From Bacillus salacetis (GTDB lineage Bacteria > Bacillota > Bacilli > Bacillales > Bacillaceae_B), in NCBI RefSeq assembly GCF_003581585.1, contig NZ_QXIR01000017.1, positions 41,419-105,418 of the forward strand: a stretch of 64,000 nt of DNA. The letters run 5' to 3'. Below the pieces are notes generated by a model, which was not told where the DNA came from, searched no databases, and saw nothing but the letters and a program-made list of their open reading frames with translations. The position numbers were made by a program, and so were the translations under genes. Below, piece after piece: positions 8,085 to 16,032 of this stretch; within the stretch, counting starts at the first letter, position 1; the number at the start of each line of letters is the position of its first letter.

Positions 8085-9011
8085 CTAACCGTGATGTGAA
8101 TTTTGTTGTTCATCGAGGAAGATTTCCTCCAGTGACGGTTCCTCAACCTCCACTCGGTAGACATCCACCTTGCACTCGTTGCAGGCGCGGATGATTTCCG
8201 CAATCTTCTTCTCCTGTTCGACGGTGATGTGGATATACCTATCCTGAATCACCACGTCTTCCCCCGCACCTTCCAGCCATTGTGTCAACCGGGCTTCTTC
8301 TGATGCCGGGATGCTTCCATGCTTGATTTTCACGACGATCCTGGATTGATAGAAGGATCTCAGTTCATCCATCGATCCAATTTTTACGATTTGCCCCTCT
8401 TTCATGATGGCAATCCGGGAGCAGAGCTTTTCCACTTCATCTAAGTTATGGGACGTCATGAACAGCGTTTTTCCCTGCTGGTGCAGTTCGCGGATCAAGG
8501 TATGTATATGGACGACCGATTCTGCATCCAGTCCGGATGTCGGCTCATCCAGGAAGATCAATTCGGGATTATGGATGATCGCCTGAGCAATGCCAAGCTT
8601 CTTTTTCATCCCGAACGAATATTTTGCGACCTTTTTAGCTGCATCGGTTTCCAGTCCCACTTTTCTCAGGACATCCAGGCATCTTTCAGTCGATGCTTTT
8701 TTTCCCGACACCTCTGATAAAAACTTTAAATAACTCATGCCGGTCATCGAACCGTCAAAGCTTGTATAATCCGGCATGACTCCTATCCGTTTTTTGACAT
8801 CATCTGTGACCTCTTCCGTTCCCAGCAAGGAGAACGAACCGGCGCTCGGGTGGATGATCCCTGTCAGCATATTGATGAAGGTTGATTTCCCTGCCCCATT
8901 CCTGCCGAGGAACCCAAAGATCTCCCCTTTTAGGACAGACAAATCAATTCCCTTCACCACCTTCACTCTACCATACGTTTTAACCAGCTGTTTGGTTTCA
9001 ATTGCAGCCAT
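8085..9011 (-). CDS. ABC transporter ATP-binding protein
   Basis: 308 residues. Walker A GRNGAGKST, Q-loop region, signature YSFGMKKKLGIAQA (SFGMK in place of LSGGQ, as in the CcmA/NatA-type branch), Walker B LIFLDEPT and switch His TSHNLDE. A C-terminal tail of about 90 residues after residue 220 is typical of this branch. The ATG at 9011 shares its A with the TGA of the permease gene (TGATG), indicating translational coupling; a GTG two codons upstream is too close to the AGGAGAG site. It pairs with the permease to form an exporter of unknown substrate, encoded divergently from the RR/HK pair. Confidence 0.88.
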   Translation of the reverse strand: MAAIETKQLVKTYGRVKVVKGIDLSVLKGEIFGFLGRNGAGKSTFINMLTGIIHPSAGSFSLLGTEEVTDDVKKRIGVMPDYTSFDGSMTGMSYLKFLSEVSGKKASTERCLDVLRKVGLETDAAKKVAKYSFGMKKKLGIAQAIIHNPELIFLDEPTSGLDAESVVHIHTLIRELHQQGKTLFMTSHNLDEVEKLCSRIAIMKEGQIVKIGSMDELRSFYQSRIVVKIKHGSIPASEEARLTQWLEGAGEDVVIQDRYIHITVEQEKKIAEIIRACNECKVDVYRVEVEEPSLEEIFLDEQQNSHHG

Positions 9012-9697
9012 CAGCACTCTCTCCTTTTAAACACAAGATGGGATATCACGACCATGACGGCGGCCAGCGGGAAGATCATCAAGAACATATAATCCTCTTC
9101 CAAGTAATAGAATGGCGTCAAATATTTCAGCCAGCTCACGTACCCATTGCTGGTGAATGCCAACCACAGGCTGACAATCGGAAACGCCAGGCCGATGACA
9201 ATGCTGAGAAACATTGTGAATGCCGGCTTCGGGATCACAGTCGAAAGCAGGATCGTCAACGCAATTTGATAGATTAACAAACTCATCGTCTGGAAGAAGC
9301 TGAGGGGGTCCATGGTCCCTGTCATGAAAAAGATGATCAGGAAGGACGCGGTGACACACACCAGCCAAAACAGCACGATGCCGGAAAACTTTCCAAGCAG
9401 AATCGACAGCCTCGATGTCCTTGTCACCAGGAAGCGGATCGTCCGGTCATGGGTTTCCCGGTTCATGGCATCATGCGATAGCCCCATCACAAATAGCTGT
9501 CCCAGAAATAGCAGCAGGGCCAATAACCCTGCATATTCGATCTTATCCGCATCCTCAGCTGAGAACTCCTCCAGCGAGAGCAGCAGATTCGAAAACTTTG
9601 CAGAATAGTAGGACGTTGCAACCAAAATCACAATAATGATAATCGATTTGATTCCTTTAAATAGTTTCAGAAATTCTCTCTTTCCAATGGCAAGCAT
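9011..9697 (-). CDS. ABC-2 type transporter permease
   Basis: 228 residues with six predicted TM helices, starting with the cytoplasmic lead MLAIGKREFLKLFKGIKSI, characteristic of ABC-2 permeases. It is the first gene of the operon permease - ATPase - ydbS - ydbT. AGGGAGATAAGG precedes the ATG. The divergent response regulator promoter lies 168 bp away, so the two-component system may regulate this operon, although that is inference from position. Confidence 0.85.
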   Translation of the reverse strand: MLAIGKREFLKLFKGIKSIIIIVILVATSYYSAKFSNLLLSLEEFSAEDADKIEYAGLLALLLFLGQLFVMGLSHDAMNRETHDRTIRFLVTRTSRLSILLGKFSGIVLFWLVCVTASFLIIFFMTGTMDPLSFFQTMSLLIYQIALTILLSTVIPKPAFTMFLSIVIGLAFPIVSLWLAFTSNGYVSWLKYLTPFYYLEEDYMFLMIFPLAAVMVVISHLVFKRREC

Positions 9698-9779
9698 ACC
9701 TTATCTCCCTTCAATATGAACACGTTTTTCTGTGATATCCTGATCATACATCGGGTATCTTAAGCCTTGCGAACCTCTT

Positions 9780-9840
9780 CCTTAATTTTACCTTAATTCC
9801 TACTTTTCCTTAATAATAATTGATATGATGGAGCTATAAT
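9780..9840. promoter_or_regulatory. Divergent promoter region with CCTTAAT direct repeats
   Basis: CCTTAAT occurs at 9780, 9791 and 9808 (spacings 11 and 17 bp), upstream of a TATAAT at 9835-9840 and 26 bp before the response regulator start. Direct repeats at about 11 bp are the usual form of OmpR-family operators. The -35 box is weak, which fits an activated promoter. The region also serves the divergent ABC operon. Confidence 0.5.
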
Positions 9841-9865
9841 TTCAGCAAGAATAGGAGAGTAGAAG

Positions 9866-10576
9866 ATGCATGACAGCAAGATTCTGATTGTCGATGATGA
9901 AGTGTCCATTGTCCAGATGCTCACGACCATTTTAAAAAAAGAACAGTTTACATACATCGATTCCGCCAATAACGCGGAAGACGCATTGGCCCGCTGCCGT
10001 GATAAAAGATATGATTTGATCCTGCTGGACGTCATGCTGCCGGACCGGAGCGGCTTTGAGATCTGTCCGCTGATCAGGGAAACAACCGATGCCCCCATCT
10101 TTTTCCTGACTGCCCGCACCACCGATCTGGATAAGCTGTCAGGCTTTGCCTTAGGGGCGGATGACTATATCACCAAGCCGTTCAACCCGCTGGAAGTCGT
10201 AGCGAGGATCAAGGCGCACCTCAGGCGAAAGAGCGGCGGCACTTCCGGGAAGCCTAAAGTAAAAACGTATCAATTCGGCGGTCTCATCGTCAATACTTCT
10301 TCAGGGGAAGTAACGGTAAATGGCAGGAAAGTCGAGCTGCCGGCACAGGTCTATCAGCTGTTGACCTTCTTCTGCAAACATCCCAATCAGCTGTTCAGCA
10401 AAAATCAGCTGTATGAACAAGTGTGGGGAGAGGAATTCCTTGGCGAGGATAATACGGTGATGGTGCATATCCGGAAGCTCCGGGAAAAAATCGAGGAAAA
10501 CCCCAGCGATCCCCGGTATATCCTGACAGTCAGAGGACTGGGTTACAAATTCATCCCCCACGGAGAATTAGAATGA
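9866..10576 (+). CDS. OmpR-family response regulator
   Basis: 236 residues. Receiver domain 1-120 with acidic pocket VDDE, phospho-acceptor Asp55 in LLDVMLPD, the Thr in TART and Lys103 in ITKPF. A winged-helix DNA-binding domain spans about 138-232 (VWGEEFLGEDNTVMVHIRKL, then LTVRGLGYKF). It overlaps the histidine kinase gene by four bases. It probably controls its own promoter and perhaps the divergent ABC/YdbST operon, given the direct repeats between them. Confidence 0.93.
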   Translation: MHDSKILIVDDEVSIVQMLTTILKKEQFTYIDSANNAEDALARCRDKRYDLILLDVMLPDRSGFEICPLIRETTDAPIFFLTARTTDLDKLSGFALGADDYITKPFNPLEVVARIKAHLRRKSGGTSGKPKVKTYQFGGLIVNTSSGEVTVNGRKVELPAQVYQLLTFFCKHPNQLFSKNQLYEQVWGEEFLGEDNTVMVHIRKLREKIEENPSDPRYILTVRGLGYKFIPHGELE

Positions 10577-12297
10577 ACATCCATAAAAGGTTTGTCGTCC
10601 AGCTCTTTCTTCAGCTCATGCTCATCTTCTTCCTGATCGGCGTGCTGCTGTTCTTCCTCTTTGGCATCATCGGCTACTTCCTTTCCGACAGCGAAGCAGA
10701 ACATGATTTATCCTTGGCGGAAGACTATTTCATTTCGCAAAATATTACAGTCGAAAATGAAAAAGCAGACATTGCCGACCGCCTGAAAAAACTGGTGGAA
10801 GAGCAGCACGGCCGCCTGCTGGTCGTGTCTGCGGAAGGACAGCTTCTCGGGAACTATCCGGAAATTGAAGACACCCCTTCCACTTTTAATGAAGGAGAAC
10901 TCGCCGGCCTGGTGCTCGAAAACGACCCAACGCTTGACTACTCCTACTGGCGGCTGGATGAAACCGATCCTGATGGCCCACTGGTCTTCTTCAGGGAGGA
11001 AAATGGCGAGTCGCTTCTCCTCGATTCAGTGAAACAGCACGTGGATTGGAAACAGGGAAAGCTCGACTTTCAGGAAAGTGTCCTTTCGGAGCTGCAGAAC
11101 AAAAACGCCTGGGTCCAGCTCGTGAACAACTCGGGGGAAGTAATCGACGGCTATAATGCCGGGAATAAGGCCAAGACGTACTCTCATCAAGAGATCCTGT
11201 CCATGACGGAATCCAAGGAAGAATCCGTTTCTTCCTATTATAATGAGGGTTCACAGCAAACGATTTTGATGGGGGTGCCGCTCAAAGACATGGCGGCTAC
11301 ATTGGAGGAGAAAATCGACAGCAAGGTTGGGAACAGCATCATCATCGTCTCCGTCCTGCTCATTCTATTGCTCCTGCTCATCACGTTCTGGTATGCCCGC
11401 AAATTCGGCAAGCCCCTGATGACCATGATGCAGTGGATCGAGAAGCTGGGGAACGGCGTCTATGAACAGCCCGTCAATCACGTCGAACAGCCTCTTCTTT
11501 TTAAAAAGAACGGAAAGATCAAACGAAAATACAAGCTGTATCAAGAACTGATTACGAACCTTTCACAATTAACGGACACCCTGAAGGACAACCGGGATCA
11601 ACGCGAAAAAATCAAGGTGACCCGCGAGGAATGGATCAGCGGCATCTCGCATGACCTGAAAACACCCCTCTCCTCCATCGCAGGCTATTCCAAGATGCTG
11701 GAGTCAAGGGAGTATCACTGGTCACAAGAAGAAGTGAGGGAATTCGCCGAAATCATCGGCAGCAAATCAGCCTATATGAAGGATTTACTCGATGACCTGA
11801 CGCTGACCTACCGCATCAAAAACGGCGCTTTGCCGATCGTCCGTGAAAAAATGAATATCACCGAGCTCATACGCCGGACCATCATCGGCTATATGAACAA
11901 CCCGGACTACAAGGAAATGAACATCGATTTCCAGGCAGAAGACGATAACGTCACAGCATCCGTCGACCCCAAATGGTTTCAACGGATCATCGACAACATC
12001 GTCGAAAACGCCCTGAAATACAACCCGGCAGGAACGACCGTCACCGTCTCCCTTGCAGTCATCGAACAGCACCTGTGCCAGATCACCATCTCGGATGACG
12101 GAATCGGAATGGACCCAAAAACCGTCAACAGCCTCTTCCAGCGCTACTACCGCGGAACCAACACAAGCGACACAGGAAGCGGAACCGGCTTGGGGATGGC
12201 CATCACAAAGCAGCTCATTCAGCTTCACCAGGGAAGCATCAATGTGAAGAGCACGCCGGGGGAAGGGACCTCGATTCGGATTTTGATGCCGGTTTGA
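10573..12297 (+). CDS. Sensor histidine kinase
   Basis: 574 residues. TM1 at about 9-36, an extracytoplasmic domain of about 210 residues, TM2 at about 251-272, then a HAMP-like linker and a kinase core. The H-box reads GISHDLKTPLSSIAGY with phospho-His at residue 360. N-box IVENALKYN, G1 DDGIGMD and G2 GTGLGMAIT are intact. The large outer domain points to an external or envelope signal. It is translationally coupled to the response regulator. Its TGA stop is directly followed by a REPIN-like repeat, with no base between. Confidence 0.93.
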   Translation: MNIHKRFVVQLFLQLMLIFFLIGVLLFFLFGIIGYFLSDSEAEHDLSLAEDYFISQNITVENEKADIADRLKKLVEEQHGRLLVVSAEGQLLGNYPEIEDTPSTFNEGELAGLVLENDPTLDYSYWRLDETDPDGPLVFFREENGESLLLDSVKQHVDWKQGKLDFQESVLSELQNKNAWVQLVNNSGEVIDGYNAGNKAKTYSHQEILSMTESKEESVSSYYNEGSQQTILMGVPLKDMAATLEEKIDSKVGNSIIIVSVLLILLLLLITFWYARKFGKPLMTMMQWIEKLGNGVYEQPVNHVEQPLLFKKNGKIKRKYKLYQELITNLSQLTDTLKDNRDQREKIKVTREEWISGISHDLKTPLSSIAGYSKMLESREYHWSQEEVREFAEIIGSKSAYMKDLLDDLTLTYRIKNGALPIVREKMNITELIRRTIIGYMNNPDYKEMNIDFQAEDDNVTASVDPKWFQRIIDNIVENALKYNPAGTTVTVSLAVIEQHLCQITISDDGIGMDPKTVNSLFQRYYRGTNTSDTGSGTGLGMAITKQLIQLHQGSINVKSTPGEGTSIRILMPV

Positions 12298-12388
12298 GGG
12301 ACGGAGGGACAGGTTCCTTGTCCCTTAAGAATTGTTCCTTGATATGGGACAGTGTACCTGTCCCTCTGTCCCATGTCCCTCTGTCCCA
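12298..12388. repeat. REPIN-like inverted repeat, short-spacer form with extended right end
   Basis: Starts on the base after the histidine kinase stop codon. Left arm GGGACGGAGGGACAGG-TTCCTTGTCCC, spacer TTAAGAATTGTTCCTTGATAT, right arm GGGACAGTGTACC-TGTCCCTCTGTCCC, then an extra ATGTCCCTCTGTCCCA. The arms pair with each other and each arm also folds alone. The same extended right end is present at 16994. Its far end borders a truncated gene. Confidence 0.85.
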
Positions 12389-12484
12389 AAAGATGTCACA
12401 GAAAAAATCAACAAAGAAATTGGAGAAGCAGCGTCTAAGATGATAAGTAAATTAAAGGGTTCTGTAACCAATTGGTTTAACTAA
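12389..12484 (+). pseudogene. C-terminal remnant of an unidentified gene, cut by the repeat
   Basis: Directly after the repeat, an open frame without start codon encodes about 31 residues, beginning KDVTEKINKEIGEAASKM and ending SVTNWFN before a TAA. The helical, charged sequence looks like a genuine protein C-terminus. It is followed 31 bp later by a small membrane protein gene. The missing upstream part has been replaced by the repeat. I cannot identify the parent; a secreted toxin whose partner gene is the next one is only a guess. Confidence 0.5.
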
Positions 12485-12515
12485 AAAGAAATACCAGAAA
12501 AAAAAGGAGAACGAA

Positions 12516-12863
12516 ATGTTCTGGACAATTGAAGATACGATTGAAGTTATCAAAATAGGAGTCGGAGTGATCTTATCTGCTCAATTCACTTACGGCTGTA
12601 CAATAGCCATATTAGAGAAAACAATGTTAGGTTTCTATAAGACCTCTATATATGATCCACCAACTACAGTGTTTCAAAAAATAACAAACACATTTCAAAA
12701 GGGGTTGTTGGGTTCAGGATATTATATTTATACGAAAATTGAAAAATATAATTGGTTCGTTAGAAAAATTTTATTTCTAATTGCACTGGCTATCCAAGGA
12801 ATTCTTTCAATCATCTTATACTATATTATAACCGGGTTACTAGAACTCATTTTTCTATCATAA
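12516..12863 (+). CDS. Small membrane protein of unknown function
   Basis: 115 residues with hydrophobic segments at about 11-30 and 84-112 and a basic middle section (FQKITNTFQKGLLG). AAAAGGAGAACGAA precedes the ATG. It follows a 3' gene remnant, so it may be the surviving downstream partner of a lost gene, for instance an immunity-type membrane protein. I do not recognise the family. Confidence 0.55.
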   Translation: MFWTIEDTIEVIKIGVGVILSAQFTYGCTIAILEKTMLGFYKTSIYDPPTTVFQKITNTFQKGLLGSGYYIYTKIEKYNWFVRKILFLIALAIQGILSIILYYIITGLLELIFLS

Positions 12864-12895
12864 ATCAAATATGGTTCTTATTAAAATGGATAAAG

Positions 12896-12951
12896 AGGAC
12901 GGAAGGACAGGTTCCTTGTCCCTTCAGAATTAATACCTATCTCTCTGTCCC
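12896..12951. repeat. Decayed REPIN-like repeat
   Basis: AGGACGGAAGGACAGGTTCC-TTGTCCCTTCAGAATT followed by a shortened right side ending CTCTCTGTCCCA. The right arm has lost its GGGACAGTGTACC part, so it no longer pairs fully. Confidence 0.7.
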
Positions 12952-13006
12952 ATATTGAAGACAGATGTTATTTATATAAAATTTCAAATAGAATTGAGGA
13001 GAATGG

Positions 13007-13474
13007 ATGTCTCAAGATGGAATTGTCTTAATAGCAAGTGTATCAATCTTTGATAATGATAGAGTCTTAATGATAAAAGAGAATAAACCTACTGCAGTCG
13101 ATAAGTGGAACTTTCCGAGTGGCCATGTAGATTTTTCTGAGGACATTCTTTACTCAGCTCAAAGGGAAGTGAAAGAGGAAACGGGGTTAGATGTAAAACT
13201 GATTGGCACGACTGGAGTATATAATTTCATCAGTAACACCAACCATCAAGTAATTTTATTTCATTTTATTGGTGAGGTTACTGGAGGGTCGATAAATCTC
13301 GAAGAAGAAGAAATAACTGACAGCAAGTGGATAAAAGTTAACGAGCTTTTAGCCTTTGAAAACGAGGATTTACGAGAACCGCATGTATTAAAGCAGATAA
13401 TGGATAACTTAGTAGAAGAAAACGTATATTCAATTAATATATTTAATGAACAGCTTTTTAAAAGTTCTCACTGA
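13007..13474 (+). CDS. NUDIX hydrolase
   Basis: 155 residues. A complete Nudix box runs from GHVDFSEDILYSAQREVKEE to TGLDV, fitting G-x5-E-x7-REUxEExGU. The preceding KWNFPSGHV and following FHFIGEV are typical of MutT/ADP-ribose-pyrophosphatase-like proteins. GAGGAG seven bases upstream fixes ATG 13007. Substrate type cannot be told. It stands between two REPIN-like repeats. Confidence 0.88.
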   Translation: MSQDGIVLIASVSIFDNDRVLMIKENKPTAVDKWNFPSGHVDFSEDILYSAQREVKEETGLDVKLIGTTGVYNFISNTNHQVILFHFIGEVTGGSINLEEEEITDSKWIKVNELLAFENEDLREPHVLKQIMDNLVEENVYSINIFNEQLFKSSH

Positions 13475-13496
13475 GCTAACAGGCGTTTTAATCCAG

Positions 13497-13629
13497 CCCT
13501 CTGTCCCAAGCGCTTCTAATACAGCAACACAGTAAGGCATGTCAAAACAGCTATGGGACGGAGGGACAGGTTCCTTGCCCCCTCTGAATTGTTCCTTGAT
13601 ATAGGACAGTGTACCTTTCCCTCTGTCCC
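13497..13629. repeat. REPIN-like repeat with a captured 45-bp segment
   Basis: 13497-13508 is a lone right end (CCCTCTGTCCCA). A segment of ordinary DNA follows containing ACACAGTAAGGCAT and CAAAACAGCTAT, which also occurs at 14015 and 36099. At 13555 a full repeat begins (GGGACGGAGGGACAGG to CTCTGTCCC, 13629). The captured segment is thus bracketed by repeat ends, and its similarity to 36099 stops exactly at GGGACGG. Confidence 0.75.
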
Positions 13630-13715
13630 TTTCGCTCCTTTTCCTGGAATTAAAAATAGTATAATATATAGAGAAATTAATAAAAATACAAAATTTTGAA
13701 AAAAGAGGAATTATT

Positions 13716-13969
13716 TTGAAAAATAAGCCTATAGTACCGCTTTTGTGTTCAGTTCTCATAATATTGCTTTCTTTTATTTTTGAGATAGGAGTTAGGGTTG
13801 AGGGGGAATATCATATTTATGGGTTTCCTGCAGAATGGCTTGTTCTTAAAGGGTGAGTTTAAGGAGTTTTAAGTTACTGGGGTTCTTGTTTAATGTAAGC
13901 ATTGTTTACTTGCTCATTCATTTTCTGATTAAAATTTTTGATAAATATAAATTTCCTGTAAAAAGATAG
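13716..13969 (+). pseudogene. Frameshifted small membrane protein
   Basis: TTG 13716, with AAGAGGAA upstream, opens a frame of 46 residues (KNKPIVPLLCSVLIILLSFI, later YGFPAEWLVLKG) that stops at 13854-13856. A different frame continues with SLRSFKLLGFLFNVSIVYLL and ends FPVKR at 13969. Together the parts make a sensible two-helix membrane protein of about 85 residues, so a single indel near 13850 is likely. It could alternatively be two tiny genes. Confidence 0.45.
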
Positions 13970-13980
13970 GGGTTACTATA

Positions 13981-14046
13981 TGGGAAAGTGTACCTGTCCC
14001 TCTGTTCCACATCAACACAGTAAGGCATATCAAAACAGCTATGCTA
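13981..14046. repeat. Right half of a REPIN-like repeat joined to the duplicated ACACAGTAAGGCAT segment
   Basis: GGGAAAGTGTACCTGTCCC-TCTGTTCCAC without a left arm, followed at once by ACACAGTAAGGCATATC and AAAACAGCTATGCTATC. From 14015 on, the sequence is colinear with 36099 and following, through the terminator and the 86-codon gene. Confidence 0.65.
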
Positions 14047-14056
14047 TCAAAACAAA

Positions 14057-14080
14057 AAGCCCCTAATCATTTAGGGACTT
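14057..14080 (-). terminator. Terminator of the 86-codon gene
   Basis: On the minus strand CCCTAA-ATGA-TTAGGG followed by GCTTTTTG. An almost identical terminator follows the paralogous gene at 36141. Confidence 0.65.
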
Positions 14081-14081
14081 C

Positions 14082-14342
14082 TTAGTATACAAGAAACGGC
14101 TTCATTTCTTCTTCCGTTAAATCTTTTGGTTCTACTCCATGCTGTTTACAATAGTTGTCCAACGCTCTTATTTTCACTTTAGGGGAATCTGTGGAAGCCG
14201 GGAATGCAAATACACCATCTGGAAAAGCGTTATCAAATCTTTCGATATCTCTTCTGCGCATAATATCACTCCTGGTTCTAGTATGCCCACCTGGAGTTCT
14301 TTTAATAATATACCTTGATTTCAATTTGGTCCCTGCCACCAT
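14082..14342 (-). CDS. Small protein of unknown function (duplicate of the gene at 36167)
   Basis: 86 residues, differing from the protein at 36167-36427 at only a few positions (for example GGHTRTRSD versus AGHTRTRGD). The middle MRRRDIERFDNAFPDGVFAF and the end LTEEEMKPFLVY are conserved. At 36167 it lies downstream of and overlaps a GNAT-like gene; here only the 3' part of that partner remains, so this copy has probably lost its promoter. The family is unknown to me. Confidence 0.6.
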   Translation of the reverse strand: MVAGTKLKSRYIIKRTPGGHTRTRSDIMRRRDIERFDNAFPDGVFAFPASTDSPKVKIRALDNYCKQHGVEPKDLTEEEMKPFLVY

Positions 14343-14483
14343 AATACACCTCCCGGAAAATATTGTTCGACAAGTTTTGAAGCTGCCACGTTATCAAACA
14401 CAAAATGCTGCCCAAATGTCTGTTTAGCTCCCATACTAAAGTAAAAGGGGTATTTACTGCTTTTGGATGTAAGACCTACAGGT
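14321..14483 (-). pseudogene. 3' fragment of the GNAT-like gene, cut by a repeat
   Basis: Nearly identical to 36406-36568 (end of the GNAT-like gene): same KYPFYFSMGAK-like stretch, QTFGQH and the C-terminus PGGVLWW. Similarity runs to GACCTACA at 14480 and then switches to GTGGGACGGAGGGACAGG, whereas the intact copy continues with coding sequence. The break is thus at the repeat edge. Confidence 0.75.
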
Positions 14484-14570
14484 GGGACGGAGGGACAGGT
14501 GGGACGGAGGGACAGGTGAACTGTCCCAGGAAAAAATAATTAGGGACAACCACCTGTACCTATTGTCCTA
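14484..14570. repeat. Tandem left arms of the REPIN-like repeat plus a decayed right arm
   Basis: GGGACGGAGGGACAGGT is present twice in direct tandem (14484 and 14501). The second runs into GAACTGTCCCA. After 13 bp follows AGGGACAACCACCTGTACC-TATTGTCCT, a decayed right arm. It joins the GNAT-like gene fragment directly. Confidence 0.75.
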
Positions 14571-14594
14571 AGATATAAATCCCTAAAAGTCATA

Positions 14595-15140
14595 TTAATT
14601 TTGATAGCAATTTTCGTAGTCATCCTTCATTAAAATACTCTGACAAGCCAAACCGGATTCGTGGTAAATATCCTTGCCAATGCGTAAGGTGATACTTCTA
14701 TCTGAATCAGGATAATCTGTGTCATAATTTTGAATTTTCAAAGTATCTTCATTCAACCATTCCATATTAAATGTGCTTTTTGCATCTCCAAAATAAGCAA
14801 TTTGAACCTTATCGGCCTCATTGTTATAGGTGACTTCAACCCAAACATTAACACCGCCTGCTGCTCCTCCATAAAGTTCATAGTAGGCATCAGCTGTATA
14901 GGCGTTGGTAGGTGAGGTGACAGGGCCAGGACCTTTTTGCATAAATTTTTTATCAATTTCATCAAATGTGAAAAAGTATGCTTCATAAATATAGATTGAA
15001 GAAACTAGAATAACTCCCGACAAGGTTGCAATCAACAGTCTTCTTGGAAAAGGCTTCTTTTTAACGAAAGAAATTATTCCCTTAACACATAGAGTTAAAA
15101 GTAAAAATAATGTGATGCAAACTATAAAAATATAAATCAA
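14595..15140 (-). CDS. Membrane-anchored protein, DUF5412-like
   Basis: About 181 residues. Two TM helices (about 2-22 and 36-55) are followed by an outside domain with AYYELYGGAAGGVNVWVEV, YFGDAKSTFNMEWLNEDTL and a C-terminal Cys pair region. I recall this pattern from the DUF5412 family of Bacillus, function unknown. The start is uncertain: the TTG at 15140 has no near ribosome site, whereas an ATT codon three codons upstream lies at a good distance from GGGGGG, so a rare ATT start is possible. Confidence 0.6.
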   Translation of the reverse strand: MIYIFIVCITLFLLLTLCVKGIISFVKKKPFPRRLLIATLSGVILVSSIYIYEAYFFTFDEIDKKFMQKGPGPVTSPTNAYTADAYYELYGGAAGGVNVWVEVTYNNEADKVQIAYFGDAKSTFNMEWLNEDTLKIQNYDTDYPDSDRSITLRIGKDIYHESGLACQSILMKDDYENCYQN

Positions 15141-15230
15141 AATGCGAATATTTTTCCCCCCTTTAAATGTGTCCGATCGTTATATTCCCTTTACTCGAAC
15201 AAAAGGCGGCTGCTTGTTCTGCAAACGCCT

Positions 15231-15641
15231 TTAATTGGGATAATTGATTTCAATGGATACACAAGTAACTTGGCAATCCATCATTGGTATTGTTAATGAA
15301 CACTTATATAATTGAATGCCGTTCACTTCAATGTCTTCAATCTCTATATTATGCAGAAAAAAATTGTTGTCCGGTTTTTCAGGTACTGTGCCACTCATTC
15401 CTTCAAGCCAAGTGTTAAAGCTTGCCGAAAAACAATCCTTGAAAATGACTTGATAATCTTTTTTATTACCCGCGGGATCGCCATATTTTAATACCACTGT
15501 GTGAGATGTATGTTCATAAGATAATTCTTTTAACTTTGCATCAATGTATTCTGTATCTAATAACTTGTTCATGATTTCTTTTGAGCTTTGTTTCAAAATA
15601 ATCACCCTGCCTACTTCACTGATAAGTTTATTTTCTTCCAC
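15231..15641 (-). CDS. Hypothetical protein
   Basis: 136 residues, soluble, no signal peptide. The sequence (TVVLKYGDPAGNKKDYQVIF, then SFNTWLEGM and a C-terminal MMDCQVTCVSIEINYPN) is rich in beta strands and resembles small immunity-type or accessory proteins, but I recognise no family. GTG 15641 is the likely start, with AAAGGAACAGGG upstream. Its neighbours are a membrane protein and a MazG fragment. Confidence 0.5.
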   Translation of the reverse strand: MEENKLISEVGRVIILKQSSKEIMNKLLDTEYIDAKLKELSYEHTSHTVVLKYGDPAGNKKDYQVIFKDCFSASFNTWLEGMSGTVPEKPDNNFFLHNIEIEDIEVNGIQLYKCSLTIPMMDCQVTCVSIEINYPN

Positions 15642-15693
15642 TGCCCTGTTCCTTTGATTGAGAAAAGGAGGGGCTAGGACCTGAATCGTCGGC

Positions 15694-15890
15694 TTACTTA
15701 CTCACGGGATACTTAACATTATTCTTTTCTAGCTTCTTATAAACCTCTTCCTCTAAATCCACATCCAGCGAATCAGCCAGCTGCACTAGATAAAACAGAA
15801 CATCCGCCATTTCTTCCTTGATATTCTGTCTGGTATCCACTGCCGCCTCTTCACTCGATTTCCAGTGAAAATCCTCCAACAGCTTACTTG
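15694..15890 (-). pseudogene. 3' fragment of a MazG-like pyrophosphohydrolase gene, cut by a repeat
   Basis: The reading EEMADVLFYLVQLADSLDVD and KKLEKNNVKYPV closely matches the complete gene at 33108-33410. The match extends from the C-terminus up to the SEAS-LLE region (CAGCTTACTTG) and then stops at GGGGACGGAGGG, the start of a REPIN-like repeat. The N-terminal third, including the first metal-binding helix, is absent, so it should not be functional. Confidence 0.8.
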
Positions 15891-15958
15891 GGGACGGAGG
15901 GAGGGGACGGAGGGACAGGTTCCTTGAAATGGGACAGTGTACCTGTCCCTCTGTCCCA
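15890..15958. repeat. REPIN-like repeat with a partly doubled left arm
   Basis: GGGGACGGAGGGA is followed by a second GGGGACGGAGGGACAGG-TTCCTTG. Then AAAT and the right arm GGGACAGTGTACC-TGTCCCTCTGTCCCA. The spacer is reduced to a few bases. A GAACCGTCCCC-type remnant follows at 16007 (ACCGTCCCCTGTTACAC). Confidence 0.8.
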
Positions 15959-16032
15959 ATGAGTCTTTTTTTGCTTATGGTATATTGCCTCCGCTATTGC
16001 ACCACGAAAACCGTCCCCTGTTACACACCGCC

